From positions 1 through 64,000 of the forward strand of contig JAICIO010000001.1 of the NCBI GenBank assembly GCA_025924315.1: a stretch of DNA of 64,000 nt, given 5' to 3'. Below, one piece after another: positions 45,000 to 54,546 of this stretch. The notes beneath the pieces were generated by a model. The model made no database searches, had not been told where the DNA came from, and was given only the letters and a program-made list of their open reading frames with translations. The translations under genes were made by a program, and so were the position numbers. The number at the start of each line of letters is the position of its first letter. Within the stretch, counting starts at the first letter, position 1. This DNA is from Phycisphaerae bacterium. Its GTDB lineage: Bacteria; Planctomycetota; Phycisphaerae; Tepidisphaerales; Tepidisphaeraceae.

Positions 45000-47969
45000 T
45001 CATTGTGGACCGAAGGTGTTTTCCACTGCCGCGCTGGAGAGGCCGTAGCCGAGACCTGTGGGGAAGATTCCGAATTCGAAGCCGCTTTGCCCCTCGACCG
45101 CATCGTAATAGATCGTCAGGGAAACGAGGAAGCGATCGAAGTTGCGGATGATGGTGAAATTGCTCGTCTCGTTCTGCCGATCCGTGAGGTTGTAGCTCTC
45201 GGAAAACGCCAGCGTGTACTTCGCCGTCAGCATGTAATTGGCGGCGACGGAGGCGATCGTCGAGTTGATCTCCCCGATGTATCGCGTGCCGAGAAAATAG
45301 CCCAGCCGCACATCTCTTTGCACCGCGAGGCCGATCGAGGTCGTCGCCAGATCCTGATCGTCCATGTTCCAGTTGGCGTCGGAGAGGATAACCGTGGAAT
45401 CGCTGATGCGCCAGAGCGCGTCGGCGCCCACATAGCTGCGGGGGATTGAAGCTTCGGGCAGCGAGGGAAAATAGAGCCCGCGGAAACTGGACGGCGTCAC
45501 GCCGTTGTCGTGTCCGGTTGGCGTCGGGAAATTCGTCGAACCCAACTCGTCGGGTTTATTGGTAAACCACGTCGCCGAGACGTTGAGCGAAAAGACATCG
45601 ACGCTGCGCCATTGCCCCGCGCCGCCGCGCTTCGTCTGCCAGCGCTGATGGAGCGCCAGTTGGGCGGCGCTGACGTCGTTGATCTCATCGACACCCTGAT
45701 CGTAAAGGAAAAGCTCGTCGCGGTTCACGTTACTGGCGCTCGTGAACAGGTTCACCTCCGGTTCGATGACGTGGCGAAGGCGATGGATGTCGAAAAGATC
45801 AGACTCGGCGGTGTCATCGACCTTCCAGAACGACGTCATCATGCGAACGCCGGTGCCGGCGAGAACGCGATCTTTCCGACTGCCGCTGGGTGAATCGGAA
45901 TAGCCGGTGTAACGGCCCATCACGTAAGGCATCGTGCGGATCGGGCCCAGCGTCATCGGCCAATCGATTTCCTGTCGGAAATCACCGCGATAGGTGATGT
46001 CATCGTTGGTCCCGGTCTGGCCTTCTGCGGGAATGCCCGGCAACACCGGCGTGTCGTTGCTTTTGTCCGTATCGCCATGGCTCAGTGTGCGGAAACCGAG
46101 ATCACCGAGGCTCGCGCGGCTTTCCTCAAAGTGCAATCCGCTGAAGGTGTTGTCGCTGAAGAGCGTGAGGTTGTCGTCGAAGATGCTGTCGCCGATGCGG
46201 TGATAGCCGATTTCCGGCAGGCGCTCGACTTCGAAATTCTCCTGCAATTGGTCGGCGGTCGTCACGAAATCATTGGGCTGAGCCTGGGCGAACAACGTGA
46301 CTGCTTCGGTCCCCGTCTGGTGCTTTACATATCCGGAGAGATCGTGTGGCAGGCCATTGTCGAAGTCGTTCTCGAACCATTCTTCAAGAAATGTCGGGTC
46401 GGAGGCAACGCCGGCGCGCAGCTGCACCTGCCAATCGTCCGGGAAGAAATGCTGATGCTCCCACTGCGCCTGATAGCGAAGCTCTTTCTCAGGCGTAATC
46501 TCTCCGCGGCTTTTGCCGAGATTGTCGGTGCCGTGATCATCGACGATGTAGCTTTGGAAATCGCCTTGAAAATCCCAGGGCTCCTTGGTCGTTTCGGTGA
46601 TGAAGCCGCCCTGGTATTTACCGTCGAGACCCGTGGCGGGGCCGCGCTCGCCGAAGTAATCGGCGTGGAAGCTGAGATCAAGATCCTCCGGCGGAGGTTG
46701 GCCGAGCGTTTCGAACAGGCCCCACTCCGTGCGAATGTTGGGCCCGAACGCGGTTTTAGTTCCAGTGCGAATCTGCCGCAGTGGCAAGCCTTTTTCCGTT
46801 ACCGATCCGCCGACGACGGGCAGATAGAAAAACGGAACGTGAAACATGTTGAGCGTCGTATTGGTGGCGTAGAAATCGGTTCGCGCGCCAAGCCGCGGAT
46901 CGCCGGTGTCGTACTGCCGGATGTATGCCTTGGATGCGCGAACGCTGTACGAGGGCGTGGCAAAAGAGCTGGTCGACATCTCGACGTGCTCGGCGCGGTA
47001 TTCGCCGAGCGACATCTGCCGCACCACATTCGCGCGGACGATGATCGGCGTTTGCGTCATCGCATCGGACGTGTGAATGACGGCATCGGTGAGGATCGCT
47101 CGATCGGTCGTCACCTCGTAATACGCGCGGTCCGCAGTGAGGCGCTGGTCCGCCTGCGTGTCGAGGTGCGGCGTGTGCGTGATTCGCACGTCGCCTTCGA
47201 GATACACGCCGGCGATCGCGTCTTCCGGCGCGCTGAACTTATTTGCCGCGGCGGCTTCTTTGAACGTCGCGAACTGACTGAAGACGACCGCGCGCTCAGC
47301 GCGCAGCTCGATGAAGTCACCACTCGCGGTGCGGTAAAAGACGTTCACATTTCCCGAGAGCACGAGCGCGATCTTGTTGTCGGGTGTCGATGTGCGACGA
47401 ACATCGTCCGCCTGGATCGTCACAGGCTGAGCCGGCCGCGTCGAAGGCGAGAGGACCGGTTGCGACGTCGGCTCTTCCTCCGGTGCCGGTTGCACGAGCC
47501 ACTGATTGTCGGTCATACCCCGCCCGGGAGCGCGCAGCGGGCGAAGATCGAGCGCCTGGCGATAGATGTCGCTTTCATGACGGTCGATCGCCCGGCGATC
47601 GTCGGCGGTGATGCTGATCGATCCGCGAACCGGAAGCGAGACGAACAGCTGCGTTCCCGTCCGCTCCACAGTGCCCTGCGTGAGCTTGGCGTTCCCAATG
47701 AGCGAGATCTCCGCGGTCATCTCGTCATTGAGCTGCCCAGAAGCGGGCGTGAGCCAGATCACGGCATTGTCAGCACTGAGGGTCGCCTGATCGGTTTTGA
47801 TAGTGACGGGACCTTCGGTCTGGACAACGTTGGTGTTTCCCTCCGTCCAAGTGAACGCGTGCGGCGAGTTGATCGTGAGGTAATCGCTGGGCGGCTGATA
47901 CTGCGCGTAAGCGCGGGGAACGAGGCAGACGAGCGAGACCGCAATCAATCCCATCCAACCCAAACGCAC
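45000..47969 (-). CDS. lptD: LPS-assembly outer-membrane protein LptD-like
   Basis: The GTG at 47969 is preceded by GGAAGGAG and starts a classic signal peptide (MRLGWMGLIAVSLVCLVPRAYAQ split by the start), making about 989 residues. After it come OstA/LptA-like strands (VTIKTDQATLSADNAV; DVRRTSTPDNKIALVLSGN) and then a long beta-barrel-like C-terminal region (LptD domain, RASKAYIRQYDTGDPRLG, FHVPFFYLPVVGGSVTEKG). It would insert lipopolysaccharide into an outer membrane. The weaker frame start at 48008 uses TTG. Confidence 0.85.
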   Translation of the reverse strand: MRLGWMGLIAVSLVCLVPRAYAQYQPPSDYLTINSPHAFTWTEGNTNVVQTEGPVTIKTDQATLSADNAVIWLTPASGQLNDEMTAEISLIGNAKLTQGTVERTGTQLFVSLPVRGSISITADDRRAIDRHESDIYRQALDLRPLRAPGRGMTDNQWLVQPAPEEEPTSQPVLSPSTRPAQPVTIQADDVRRTSTPDNKIALVLSGNVNVFYRTASGDFIELRAERAVVFSQFATFKEAAAANKFSAPEDAIAGVYLEGDVRITHTPHLDTQADQRLTADRAYYEVTTDRAILTDAVIHTSDAMTQTPIIVRANVVRQMSLGEYRAEHVEMSTSSFATPSYSVRASKAYIRQYDTGDPRLGARTDFYATNTTLNMFHVPFFYLPVVGGSVTEKGLPLRQIRTGTKTAFGPNIRTEWGLFETLGQPPPEDLDLSFHADYFGERGPATGLDGKYQGGFITETTKEPWDFQGDFQSYIVDDHGTDNLGKSRGEITPEKELRYQAQWEHQHFFPDDWQVQLRAGVASDPTFLEEWFENDFDNGLPHDLSGYVKHQTGTEAVTLFAQAQPNDFVTTADQLQENFEVERLPEIGYHRIGDSIFDDNLTLFSDNTFSGLHFEESRASLGDLGFRTLSHGDTDKSNDTPVLPGIPAEGQTGTNDDITYRGDFRQEIDWPMTLGPIRTMPYVMGRYTGYSDSPSGSRKDRVLAGTGVRMMTSFWKVDDTAESDLFDIHRLRHVIEPEVNLFTSASNVNRDELFLYDQGVDEINDVSAAQLALHQRWQTKRGGAGQWRSVDVFSLNVSATWFTNKPDELGSTNFPTPTGHDNGVTPSSFRGLYFPSLPEASIPRSYVGADALWRISDSTVILSDANWNMDDQDLATTSIGLAVQRDVRLGYFLGTRYIGEINSTIASVAANYMLTAKYTLAFSESYNLTDRQNETSNFTIIRNFDRFLVSLTIYYDAVEGQSGFEFGIFPTGLGYGLSSAAVENTFGPQ

Positions 47970-48086
47970 TCGCGGACTCCTTCCCAGACCCGAATTCGCC
48001 TGCAACAAGTGAGATCGGCGGGCATTATAGATGGGGGGGAAGGACCGTCAAATTATGGTGAGATCACGACATACAGATCGCGGAGG

Positions 48087-48187
48087 TGGAACCACAAATG
48101 CACACGGATGAACACAGAAGAAAGATCCGAGTCCGAAATACCGTTTAAGCTGCCATCTGTGTTTATCTGTGTTCATCTGTGGTTCCA
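48087..48187. repeat. Inverted repeat family G (TGGAACCACA type)
   Basis: TGGAACCACAAATGCACACG and TGTGTTCATCTGTGGTTCCA are imperfect reverse complements; the inner part contains several ACACAGAT-like words. It lies in the gap between divergent lptD and sppA, so both genes have it upstream. Confidence 0.85.
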
Positions 48188-48262
48188 AACCGATCTTAAT
48201 TGAACTGAAGTCCGTAGGATTTATACTTCATGCGTTCACGCCCGTTCTTTCCGAGGATTGAT

Positions 48263-50152
48263 ATGAAAACTCGTCTCCTGGGGATCGTTCTGCTGTGCGC
48301 GATGTGCACGGTCGCGTTTGCGTCGCCTTCGACACAGCCGGCGTCTGCATCCACTTCATCCAAGAAGCCGACGACCGCGCCGGCGAAATTTCCGACGCCA
48401 GCGGAGCTGATGAAGAAGATGCAGTCGATGGAGAAGGCAAAGTCTTCGCTCGCGAAGGTCGCCTACTTCGACATCAGCGGCGCGATCACCGAGCGTCCCG
48501 CGAGCTTTTCATGGATGGCAGGGCAGCAGGACAATCAGACGCTGCGCTCGCTCCTCGAACGATTGCAGCAGGCGCGCGACGACAAAGACGTTCGCGCCGT
48601 GCTCATCACGATCGAAGACAGCACCCTGAACCTCGCGCAGGCGCAGGAGATTCGCGACGCGCTGGTCGATCTTCGCAAGGCGGGGAAGAAGACCTTCGTT
48701 TACGCTGACTCGTACGACACGACGAGCTACACGCTCGCCAGCGGCGCGACGAACATCTGCATGATGCCCGGCGGAGACATCATGGTCCTCGGCGTCGGGA
48801 TTGAAACCATGTTCTACAAAGGGATCATGGACAAGGCTGGCGTGAAGGCGGACTACGTGCAGATCGGCGAATACAAAGGCGCCGAAGAGCCGTACACCCG
48901 CAGCGAGCCGAGCCCCGAACTTCGCGGCGAGCTGAACCATGTCGTGGAAGCGCTCTACGACCAGATCGTCAGCGGAATCAGCCTCGCGCGCAACATGCCG
49001 TCCGACAAAGTGAAGGATTTGATCGACGACACGCTGGTCCCCGCCCGCGTGGCGAAGGATCGCGGCTTTGTCGATCACCTCGTCGATGAAGATGGGCTGC
49101 GTAGCCTACTGAAGGATGAGTTGGGGAAGGACATCAACCTGGTTCAGGATTACGGCGAGCCGGCGAAGGAAGCGATCGATTTCTCCAATCCGTTCTCATT
49201 CCTCACCGCGATGGCGAAAAAGCCGGCGCCGTCGAACAAGCCCGCGATCGCGGTGGTGTATGCCGATGGCGTGATCCAGGACGGCGACGGTGCAGGCAGC
49301 TTGTTCAGTCAGGGCGGGGTGGGATCCGAAACGATGCGTCAGGCGCTGCGGAAGGCGGCGCGCGATGAGAATGTGAAAGCAGTCGTGCTGCGCATCGATT
49401 CGCCCGGCGGAAGTGCGCTCGCGAGCGAAGTGATGTGGCAGGCGACGCGCCGCCTCGCTGAGAAGAAGCCGGTCATCGTCAGCGTCGGCAACATGGCCGC
49501 GAGCGGAGGTTACTACCTCGCGTCCGCGGGCGATTACATCTTCGCGGATCCGTCGGCGATTGTCGGATCGATCGGCGTCGTCGGCGGAAAGTTCGTCATC
49601 AAGGACCTGTTCGACAAGCTCGGCCTTTCGACCGAGACATTCCAGAAGGGCCGCAACGCAGATTTGTTCAGCCAGAACACGCCCTTCAACGAACGCCAGC
49701 GCCGCCTGATCACCAACTGGATGCGCGGAACCTACGATCAGTTCACCGATCGCGTGATGAGCACGCGCAAGGACAAGATCAAGGACATCGACAAAGTCGC
49801 GCGCGGCCGAATCTTCCTCGCGCAGCAGGCGAAGGACCTTGGCATGATCGACGAGCTCGGCGGAACCGAGTCCGCGATCGCGTACGCTGCTGGCAAGGCG
49901 AAGCTTTCGCCCGGCAGTTACGACATTCGCGTGCTCCCCTCGCCGCGCACGATCGCGGATTACTTCACCGGCGGAGCGGGCGCGGATACCGCGATGCCGT
50001 TCACGCCGAAGATCACGATCTCGCCGGATTCGATTCTCCGAGCGCTGCCCGCCTCAACCAAACAGCTCATCACGCAACAGCTGCAGATGGTTCAATTGAT
50101 GCAGGAGCGACCGGTGGTGCTGATGAGCCCATACGTCGTCAAGATGCAGTAA
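48263..50152 (+). CDS. sppA: Signal peptide peptidase SppA (67K type)
   Basis: Inner-membrane serine protease that clears cleaved signal peptides. The start at ATG 48263 follows GAGG; the N-terminus MKTRLLGIVLLCAMCTVAFA is a signal/anchor, then a Ser/Thr-rich linker. Two S49 repeats are present: the lysine of the Ser-Lys dyad is in GEYKGAEEPYTRSE (first half) and the catalytic serine in NMAASGGYYLAS (second half). The length of 629 residues fits the long form. A strong terminator follows. Confidence 0.92.
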   Translation: MKTRLLGIVLLCAMCTVAFASPSTQPASASTSSKKPTTAPAKFPTPAELMKKMQSMEKAKSSLAKVAYFDISGAITERPASFSWMAGQQDNQTLRSLLERLQQARDDKDVRAVLITIEDSTLNLAQAQEIRDALVDLRKAGKKTFVYADSYDTTSYTLASGATNICMMPGGDIMVLGVGIETMFYKGIMDKAGVKADYVQIGEYKGAEEPYTRSEPSPELRGELNHVVEALYDQIVSGISLARNMPSDKVKDLIDDTLVPARVAKDRGFVDHLVDEDGLRSLLKDELGKDINLVQDYGEPAKEAIDFSNPFSFLTAMAKKPAPSNKPAIAVVYADGVIQDGDGAGSLFSQGGVGSETMRQALRKAARDENVKAVVLRIDSPGGSALASEVMWQATRRLAEKKPVIVSVGNMAASGGYYLASAGDYIFADPSAIVGSIGVVGGKFVIKDLFDKLGLSTETFQKGRNADLFSQNTPFNERQRRLITNWMRGTYDQFTDRVMSTRKDKIKDIDKVARGRIFLAQQAKDLGMIDELGGTESAIAYAAGKAKLSPGSYDIRVLPSPRTIADYFTGGAGADTAMPFTPKITISPDSILRALPASTKQLITQQLQMVQLMQERPVVLMSPYVVKMQ

Positions 50153-50181
50153 CAACGACAATCCGACCGGAAATGTCGAAA

Positions 50182-50208
50182 AGCCCACGGCTGAGCCGTG
50201 GGCTTTTT
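50182..50208 (+). terminator. Rho-independent terminator after sppA
   Basis: AGCCCACGGC, loop TGA, GCCGTGGGCT form a perfect 10-bp stem followed by TTTTT. It begins 29 bp after the sppA stop. Confidence 0.9.
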
Positions 50209-50274
50209 CATGGCACGCACATTGCTCTATCTCTTTTCATCCCGGATGTCCGGGCAATTGAAAGGAGAACGCTC

Positions 50275-50400
50275 ATGATGATGCTTGCAACAATCGCTCC
50301 CCTCGCGGCCGCCGGTTGGTCGCTTATCTACCTCCTCTGTGGCGGTGGACTCGGCGGCGCGATTCTGATCTTCATTGTGCTCAAAGCACTCGGTCGGTGA
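50275..50400 (+). CDS. 41-residue hydrophobic peptide
   Basis: Starts with three Met codons after a clear AAGGAGA ribosome site, 8 bases before the ATG at 50275. The peptide has two hydrophobic stretches (LATIAPLAAAGWSLIYLL and ILIFIVLKAL) around a glycine-rich turn CGGGLGGA, and ends LGR. The glycine spacing is typical of tightly packed membrane helices. It may be a small membrane toxin, regulator or subunit; no family is recognised. It lies between the sppA terminator and a large inverted repeat. Confidence 0.6.
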   Translation: MMMLATIAPLAAAGWSLIYLLCGGGLGGAILIFIVLKALGR

Positions 50401-50407
50401 TCGGAAA

Positions 50408-50534
50408 TCCGAATTCCGAAACCCGAATTCCGAATCAATGTCTAAATGCCCGAATGCCCAAATGATTCATTTGGCTCATTCGGGCATTTGGTCATTCGAG
50501 CATTGATTCGCCATTCGGGTTTCGGAATTCGGGC
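50408..50534. repeat. Inverted repeat family H (CCGAATTCC type)
   Basis: Arms of about 60 bases: the left begins CCGAATTCCGAAACCCGAAT and the right ends ATTCGGGTTTCGGAATTCGG. Inner parts AATGCCCGAATG and CATTCGGGCATT pair in addition. It is the largest hairpin of the window and lies between the 41-residue peptide gene and the 50588 gene. Confidence 0.92.
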
Positions 50535-50587
50535 TTCACTCGTTATTCTTCGCCCCGGGACATTGCACAGGAGCCCGGGGCGTTTTC

Positions 50588-51124
50588 ATGTTCGGCTTTG
50601 GCAAGAAGGATTCGACCGGAGAAGGTCCTCGCGTCAGCACGCGCCTTTGCACGGACAAATTCAACGGCAAATATCCGCACGTCGGACTGTATGACTGCCG
50701 CCAGCGAAAAGTGTGGGTCGCGAAGGCGCTCTCCGGCCAGGCCATTCGCACGTCACACGCGCGCCTGATCACGGGCGCCGAAAACGCCGTCAGCACCGTC
50801 TGGAAAGATCGCTTCCTCTGCTTCTGGTTCTACACCCCAAACACCGGCGAAGGGTACGTGCAGGGCTACCCGATTGATTGGGAAGAAGCGCACCTGCTCG
50901 TCCGGATCGACCCCAACTGGGACTACGACCGCCAGCAATACATCGCCCCCGATTTCACCGATCACGTCAACGCCAACCTCGATCGCCAGTTCAAACACGG
51001 CGAGCGCATCTTCGACTTCTACAAAACCGCCAAACTGAAATACCCCATAAGCCTTCACCTCACGGGCCAGCGCGCCACCGATTCGCAATTCTATGTGAAG
51101 CGCATCGAAGCCGCCGGAAAATGA
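50588..51124 (+). CDS. Hypothetical cytoplasmic protein
   Basis: 178 residues with no signal peptide or membrane segment. The N-terminal FGFGKKDSTGEGPRV is polar, and the body is rich in aromatic residues (FLCFWFYTPNTGEGYVQGYP; NWDYDRQQYIAPDF) and basic motifs. It may be a small soluble enzyme or binding protein, but no family signature is visible. It is separated by 77 bp from the PEP-CTERM gene, on the same strand. Confidence 0.6.
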   Translation: MFGFGKKDSTGEGPRVSTRLCTDKFNGKYPHVGLYDCRQRKVWVAKALSGQAIRTSHARLITGAENAVSTVWKDRFLCFWFYTPNTGEGYVQGYPIDWEEAHLLVRIDPNWDYDRQQYIAPDFTDHVNANLDRQFKHGERIFDFYKTAKLKYPISLHLTGQRATDSQFYVKRIEAAGK

Positions 51125-51201
51125 TCGCAGCAATTCAACGGCTGTAACCCATCGCGGTACCACAGCATCTACAACATTCGAATGAGAAGGAGAATTTGCT
51201 T

Positions 51202-52038
51202 ATGCCGGCGTTTCGTTGCGTGGCGTTAGTTGTCGCAGTCTGTGCCGCTTTTAGTGCAAAAGGCATTCAAGCGAACGGTCTGCTTTACTATGAACCGTTT
51301 AATTACACGCCGGGGTCGTCGCTCAACGGGCAGAATGGCGGTCAAGGCTTCACCCGCGCGTGGTCCGGGGACAACTACAACACCATCGCCTCACCGGGAA
51401 TGACATACACGGACGCGGACAGCAAGCCGCTCACGACCTCCGGAAATCGAATGGTCGAGAACCAGTATTACGCGTTCACCGATCGGAGCCTGACAGGCCT
51501 TGGCGACAGTGGAACTTCGACCTGGTTTAGCTTCATCATCCAGAGCTATGTCGGGTTTGACATGGGCACGGTTCAGTTCCGAGACTCGCTCGGGGCCGCC
51601 GAAAACATCTACTACATGGGACGCGTCAACGGCAGCACAAAATACCGGCTCGTGATGCGCGACGTGAACGCAGCGCAGTACGTGGCGGATAATTCGAACA
51701 GCGTTAGCGTGACGCAACAAGTTTTATTCACAGGTCGAATCGACTCCGGCACAACCGACAACGTGCACATCTGGATCGATCCCGCGCTGTACGACGGCAC
51801 CCCAAGTGACGCGAGCGCCAATCTGGTTCTGACCAACGTCCCACATGTCCCCCTGAATTGGCTTGTCCTTCAGAATGGCAACGACACGTCGGGTACAACC
51901 TCGATCGACGAAATCCGCATCGGCATCAACTACAACTCGGTGGTCCCCGAACCCGCGATGCTCGGCCTGCTGCCCGCATGCGCCATTCTGCTCCGTCGCA
52001 GGCGTCGGCTGGCACCGCCCACCGTATCGTGCCGTTGA
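51202..52038 (+). CDS. PEP-CTERM-anchored secreted protein (LamG-like)
   Basis: 278 residues from the ATG at 51202, which has AAGGAGA 9 bases upstream. The signal peptide CVALVVAVCAAFSAKGIQAN is followed by a beta-rich region (LLYYEPFNYTPGSSLNGQNGG), reminiscent of concanavalin-like/LamG folds. The end VVPEPAMLGLLPACAILL plus RRRRR is a PEP-CTERM sorting signal recognised by exosortase, so the protein is sorted to the surface or matrix. The exosortase gene is not in this window. Confidence 0.8.
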   Translation: MPAFRCVALVVAVCAAFSAKGIQANGLLYYEPFNYTPGSSLNGQNGGQGFTRAWSGDNYNTIASPGMTYTDADSKPLTTSGNRMVENQYYAFTDRSLTGLGDSGTSTWFSFIIQSYVGFDMGTVQFRDSLGAAENIYYMGRVNGSTKYRLVMRDVNAAQYVADNSNSVSVTQQVLFTGRIDSGTTDNVHIWIDPALYDGTPSDASANLVLTNVPHVPLNWLVLQNGNDTSGTTSIDEIRIGINYNSVVPEPAMLGLLPACAILLRRRRRLAPPTVSCR

Positions 52039-52064
52039 GTCCACGATGATCGGCAAAACTCAAT

Positions 52065-54380
52065 CTACTTTGACCCGTAGAGAATTGTCTTGGTCATCAA
52101 TTCCGTCGCGGTCGTGGGGTCATATCCGCTGATGCCATCAACTTCCTCGCCGACCAATCCCGCGCTGAGGTCTTCGGCGCTGTAGATCACCGCGAGCCGT
52201 CCATTCAGCTCAATTCCGCGGAGGCGTGAGGTGCTGAGCGATCCGAACACGCGGCGAGCGAACTCGCGATACTTGATCGAGGAAAGTGTCTGCCCGCCGG
52301 CGCTGAACAGGCCGTGTTCGGTAGCAATTGCTTGGAGCTTTCCGGGCCAAAGCTCCGCGAGCAGCTTATCGACCGTCGCGGCGAAGGTACTGGTTCCACC
52401 CGCGGCGTCGATGATCAGCGTTCCGCCAGATGCGACAAACTTTTTTAGCTCGTCGCACGCAGCGGCGTCGAGTTTCAGCTCGCTCGTACCGGTCAGATGA
52501 GCGAGCTTGTACGACGCGAGCTTCCCTTCACCGAGCTTCACCGGCTCGACCTTCAGATCGATCTTGTGTCGATTGTGAAGTAGCGCGGCGAGCCGTCGCC
52601 AGCCTCCCGGCTCCGGATCCCAATTGCCGGCGTACTGAAGACGAGCAATTGAAGTGCTTCGCTCGGCTTTGATTGAAGGGTCGAGCTTCACGATGTACGT
52701 CTGATCGTGATTCAAACCTTTCTTGTCCGTCGCGTAGAGATAGAGATTCGCGGCCATCTGCAGGAACTCGGTCTTGGCGGCGCCGACCTGCGTCCAGGTT
52801 TTCGACGGATCCGTGTCGGGCGCGAGGATCATCAGCTCGCGCACGCCGTTGCTCAGGCCCATCAAGCCCGGCTGAGTTTTCCACTTACTCGGATCGAACT
52901 GCTGTCCGCGATAGACGAGGTGATCGGCGGGCAAAACTCGGAATTCGTATGTCGGGAACAGCGCGTTCCCGAGCGCGCGAAATCCGTCCGCGAAGTCCTT
53001 TTTCCCGCAATCGGCATTGCCGTAAATCAGGCCGCCTTGCTCGACGAACTTCCGCAGCCGATCGCGCTCCTCGCTCGTAAAGCTCAGCGCTTCATCGCCC
53101 GAAATATACAGGATCGGCGCGTCGTTGAGATCGCCCTCACCGCCGGCATTGAGGTTCACGATTTGCCAGTTGAGATTTCGCTCCGTTTGCCGTCCGATCC
53201 AACGCACCATGTTCGCCACATCGCGCGGCCGCTGGTTCCAATGACCCTCGTGCGCGTCGCCACCCGTCGGCGTGATTTGGTATTGCAGCTTGTTCATCAC
53301 GAGCGGCGAGCGCCCGCGCGATAGAAACAACACCGCGAAGCTCGCATCGACGACGCCCGGCGTCCACTGCTCCGCCGGCGCATTTTCAACCGGTGGATCA
53401 GCCCACGAACCGTCCGCTTGCTGCGTTTTGATCAGCCAATCCGCGCCTTTCTGAAACCAGTCGACATCGCCGATGTATTTGTATCCGCCCGCGACGCCGA
53501 CGCGCTCATACGTATACAGCGTCGAGAACGGAAAATCGCGCACGTATCGCTTCGAGGTGCCGATCTTGTCCGCATTTTTTGCGAGCCAATCCAGTCCTTT
53601 GATGATGGCGGGGTTGTCGACATTGCCTTTGCAATCGAGCCCGCGCGTCCCCGCGAGTGCATCTTGGATTTCATACAGCGTCGCGACCGCCGCAGCCGTC
53701 ATCCCCGGCGTCGTCGGGTAGTAGCTTGGCGTCGTGTAACCCCATCCACCGTCAGCCAATTGATTCTTCACCCATGCTTCTTCGACCGTGTGCCAGTAAT
53801 TCGTCGGGATCTCCACACCCGTCTGCTGCGCCGCCCACAAGCCAAGCACGGCATACTGGCTTCGACTGTGGCTGTACTCCTGATTCTTCGTGTTGATGTA
53901 ATCGTACATGCCCTTCGCTTTGCCCTCGGTCTTCATCATCGAGATCAGAAGCTTCGCGTCCGCCTTCATGAGGTTGCGCACGTCCGGCGTTTGCGGAAGC
54001 AGCAGCCACACCTGGCATCGCACGCCGAGCGCATAAACCCCCATCGTTTTTGACTTCTTCAAAAATGCGACCGCTTTCGCGAGATGCTCATTCGTCGGAT
54101 TCTCGCCGGCGGTCAGAAGCGCGTAGATCGCCAGCGCCGTTCGACCACTCCACTGCCCGGCGCGCGGGCTTTGCTTGACCGTCAAAATCGCTGTGGCCGG
54201 AGGAGAAGGCTCCGCCGCGGGAACAAGCTCCCATGAACCGTCCGGCTGTTGCTGTTGATAGATGTAGTTTTTCGCCTTCGAAATCGCCTGATCGATCTGA
54301 TCGGGCGTCGCGGCGTGGGAGACAGAAGCGATGGCCAACAACGCCATCAGCACAAACGGCGGGGTGAGGCGAGGCGACAT
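52065..54380 (-). CDS. DUF4159 protein with terpene-cyclase/prenyltransferase-like repeats
   Basis: 771 residues with a signal peptide (PPFVLMALLAIASVSHA). Residues about 25-390 contain helical repeats of squalene-cyclase/prenyltransferase type (IYQQQQPDGSWE; QTGVEIPTNYWHTVEE; LADGGWGYTTPSYYPT). From about 410, ILYISGDEALSFTSEERDR, GGLIYGNADCGKK and NALFPTYEFRVLPADH match DUF4159, common in Planctomycetes. Probably periplasmic; its partner is unknown. It is convergent with the PEP-CTERM gene. Confidence 0.8.
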   Translation of the reverse strand: MSPRLTPPFVLMALLAIASVSHAATPDQIDQAISKAKNYIYQQQQPDGSWELVPAAEPSPPATAILTVKQSPRAGQWSGRTALAIYALLTAGENPTNEHLAKAVAFLKKSKTMGVYALGVRCQVWLLLPQTPDVRNLMKADAKLLISMMKTEGKAKGMYDYINTKNQEYSHSRSQYAVLGLWAAQQTGVEIPTNYWHTVEEAWVKNQLADGGWGYTTPSYYPTTPGMTAAAVATLYEIQDALAGTRGLDCKGNVDNPAIIKGLDWLAKNADKIGTSKRYVRDFPFSTLYTYERVGVAGGYKYIGDVDWFQKGADWLIKTQQADGSWADPPVENAPAEQWTPGVVDASFAVLFLSRGRSPLVMNKLQYQITPTGGDAHEGHWNQRPRDVANMVRWIGRQTERNLNWQIVNLNAGGEGDLNDAPILYISGDEALSFTSEERDRLRKFVEQGGLIYGNADCGKKDFADGFRALGNALFPTYEFRVLPADHLVYRGQQFDPSKWKTQPGLMGLSNGVRELMILAPDTDPSKTWTQVGAAKTEFLQMAANLYLYATDKKGLNHDQTYIVKLDPSIKAERSTSIARLQYAGNWDPEPGGWRRLAALLHNRHKIDLKVEPVKLGEGKLASYKLAHLTGTSELKLDAAACDELKKFVASGGTLIIDAAGGTSTFAATVDKLLAELWPGKLQAIATEHGLFSAGGQTLSSIKYREFARRVFGSLSTSRLRGIELNGRLAVIYSAEDLSAGLVGEEVDGISGYDPTTATELMTKTILYGSK

Positions 54381-54424
54381 GAGGTGAACGTAGCGGGGTC
54401 GAGTTACCGTCGCAACATAAATTC

Positions 54425-54508
54425 AACCCGCGGCGCTTCGCTCCGCCGCTAACTATGGAGATCCGACGTCATCTCTCTATTTAGCGGCGGAGCGCAGCTC
54501 CGCGGGTT
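54425..54508. repeat. Inverted repeat family D, copy 1
   Basis: Left arm AACCCGCGGCGCTTCGCTCC and right arm GGAGCGCAGCTCCGCGGGTT pair with two changes; TTAGCGGCGG borders the inside. It is located between the divergent DUF4159 and argD genes. Confidence 0.9.
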
Positions 54509-54546
54509 TCGTCTTTGGCGCATGATTTGTTATTCTCGCCGCCACT

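Noticed and set aside
46077-48203. Plus-strand frame of 708 codons opposite lptD
   Set aside because: Arg/Glu/Val-rich composition typical of antisense frames at high GC. The minus-strand LptD has signal peptide and domain matches.
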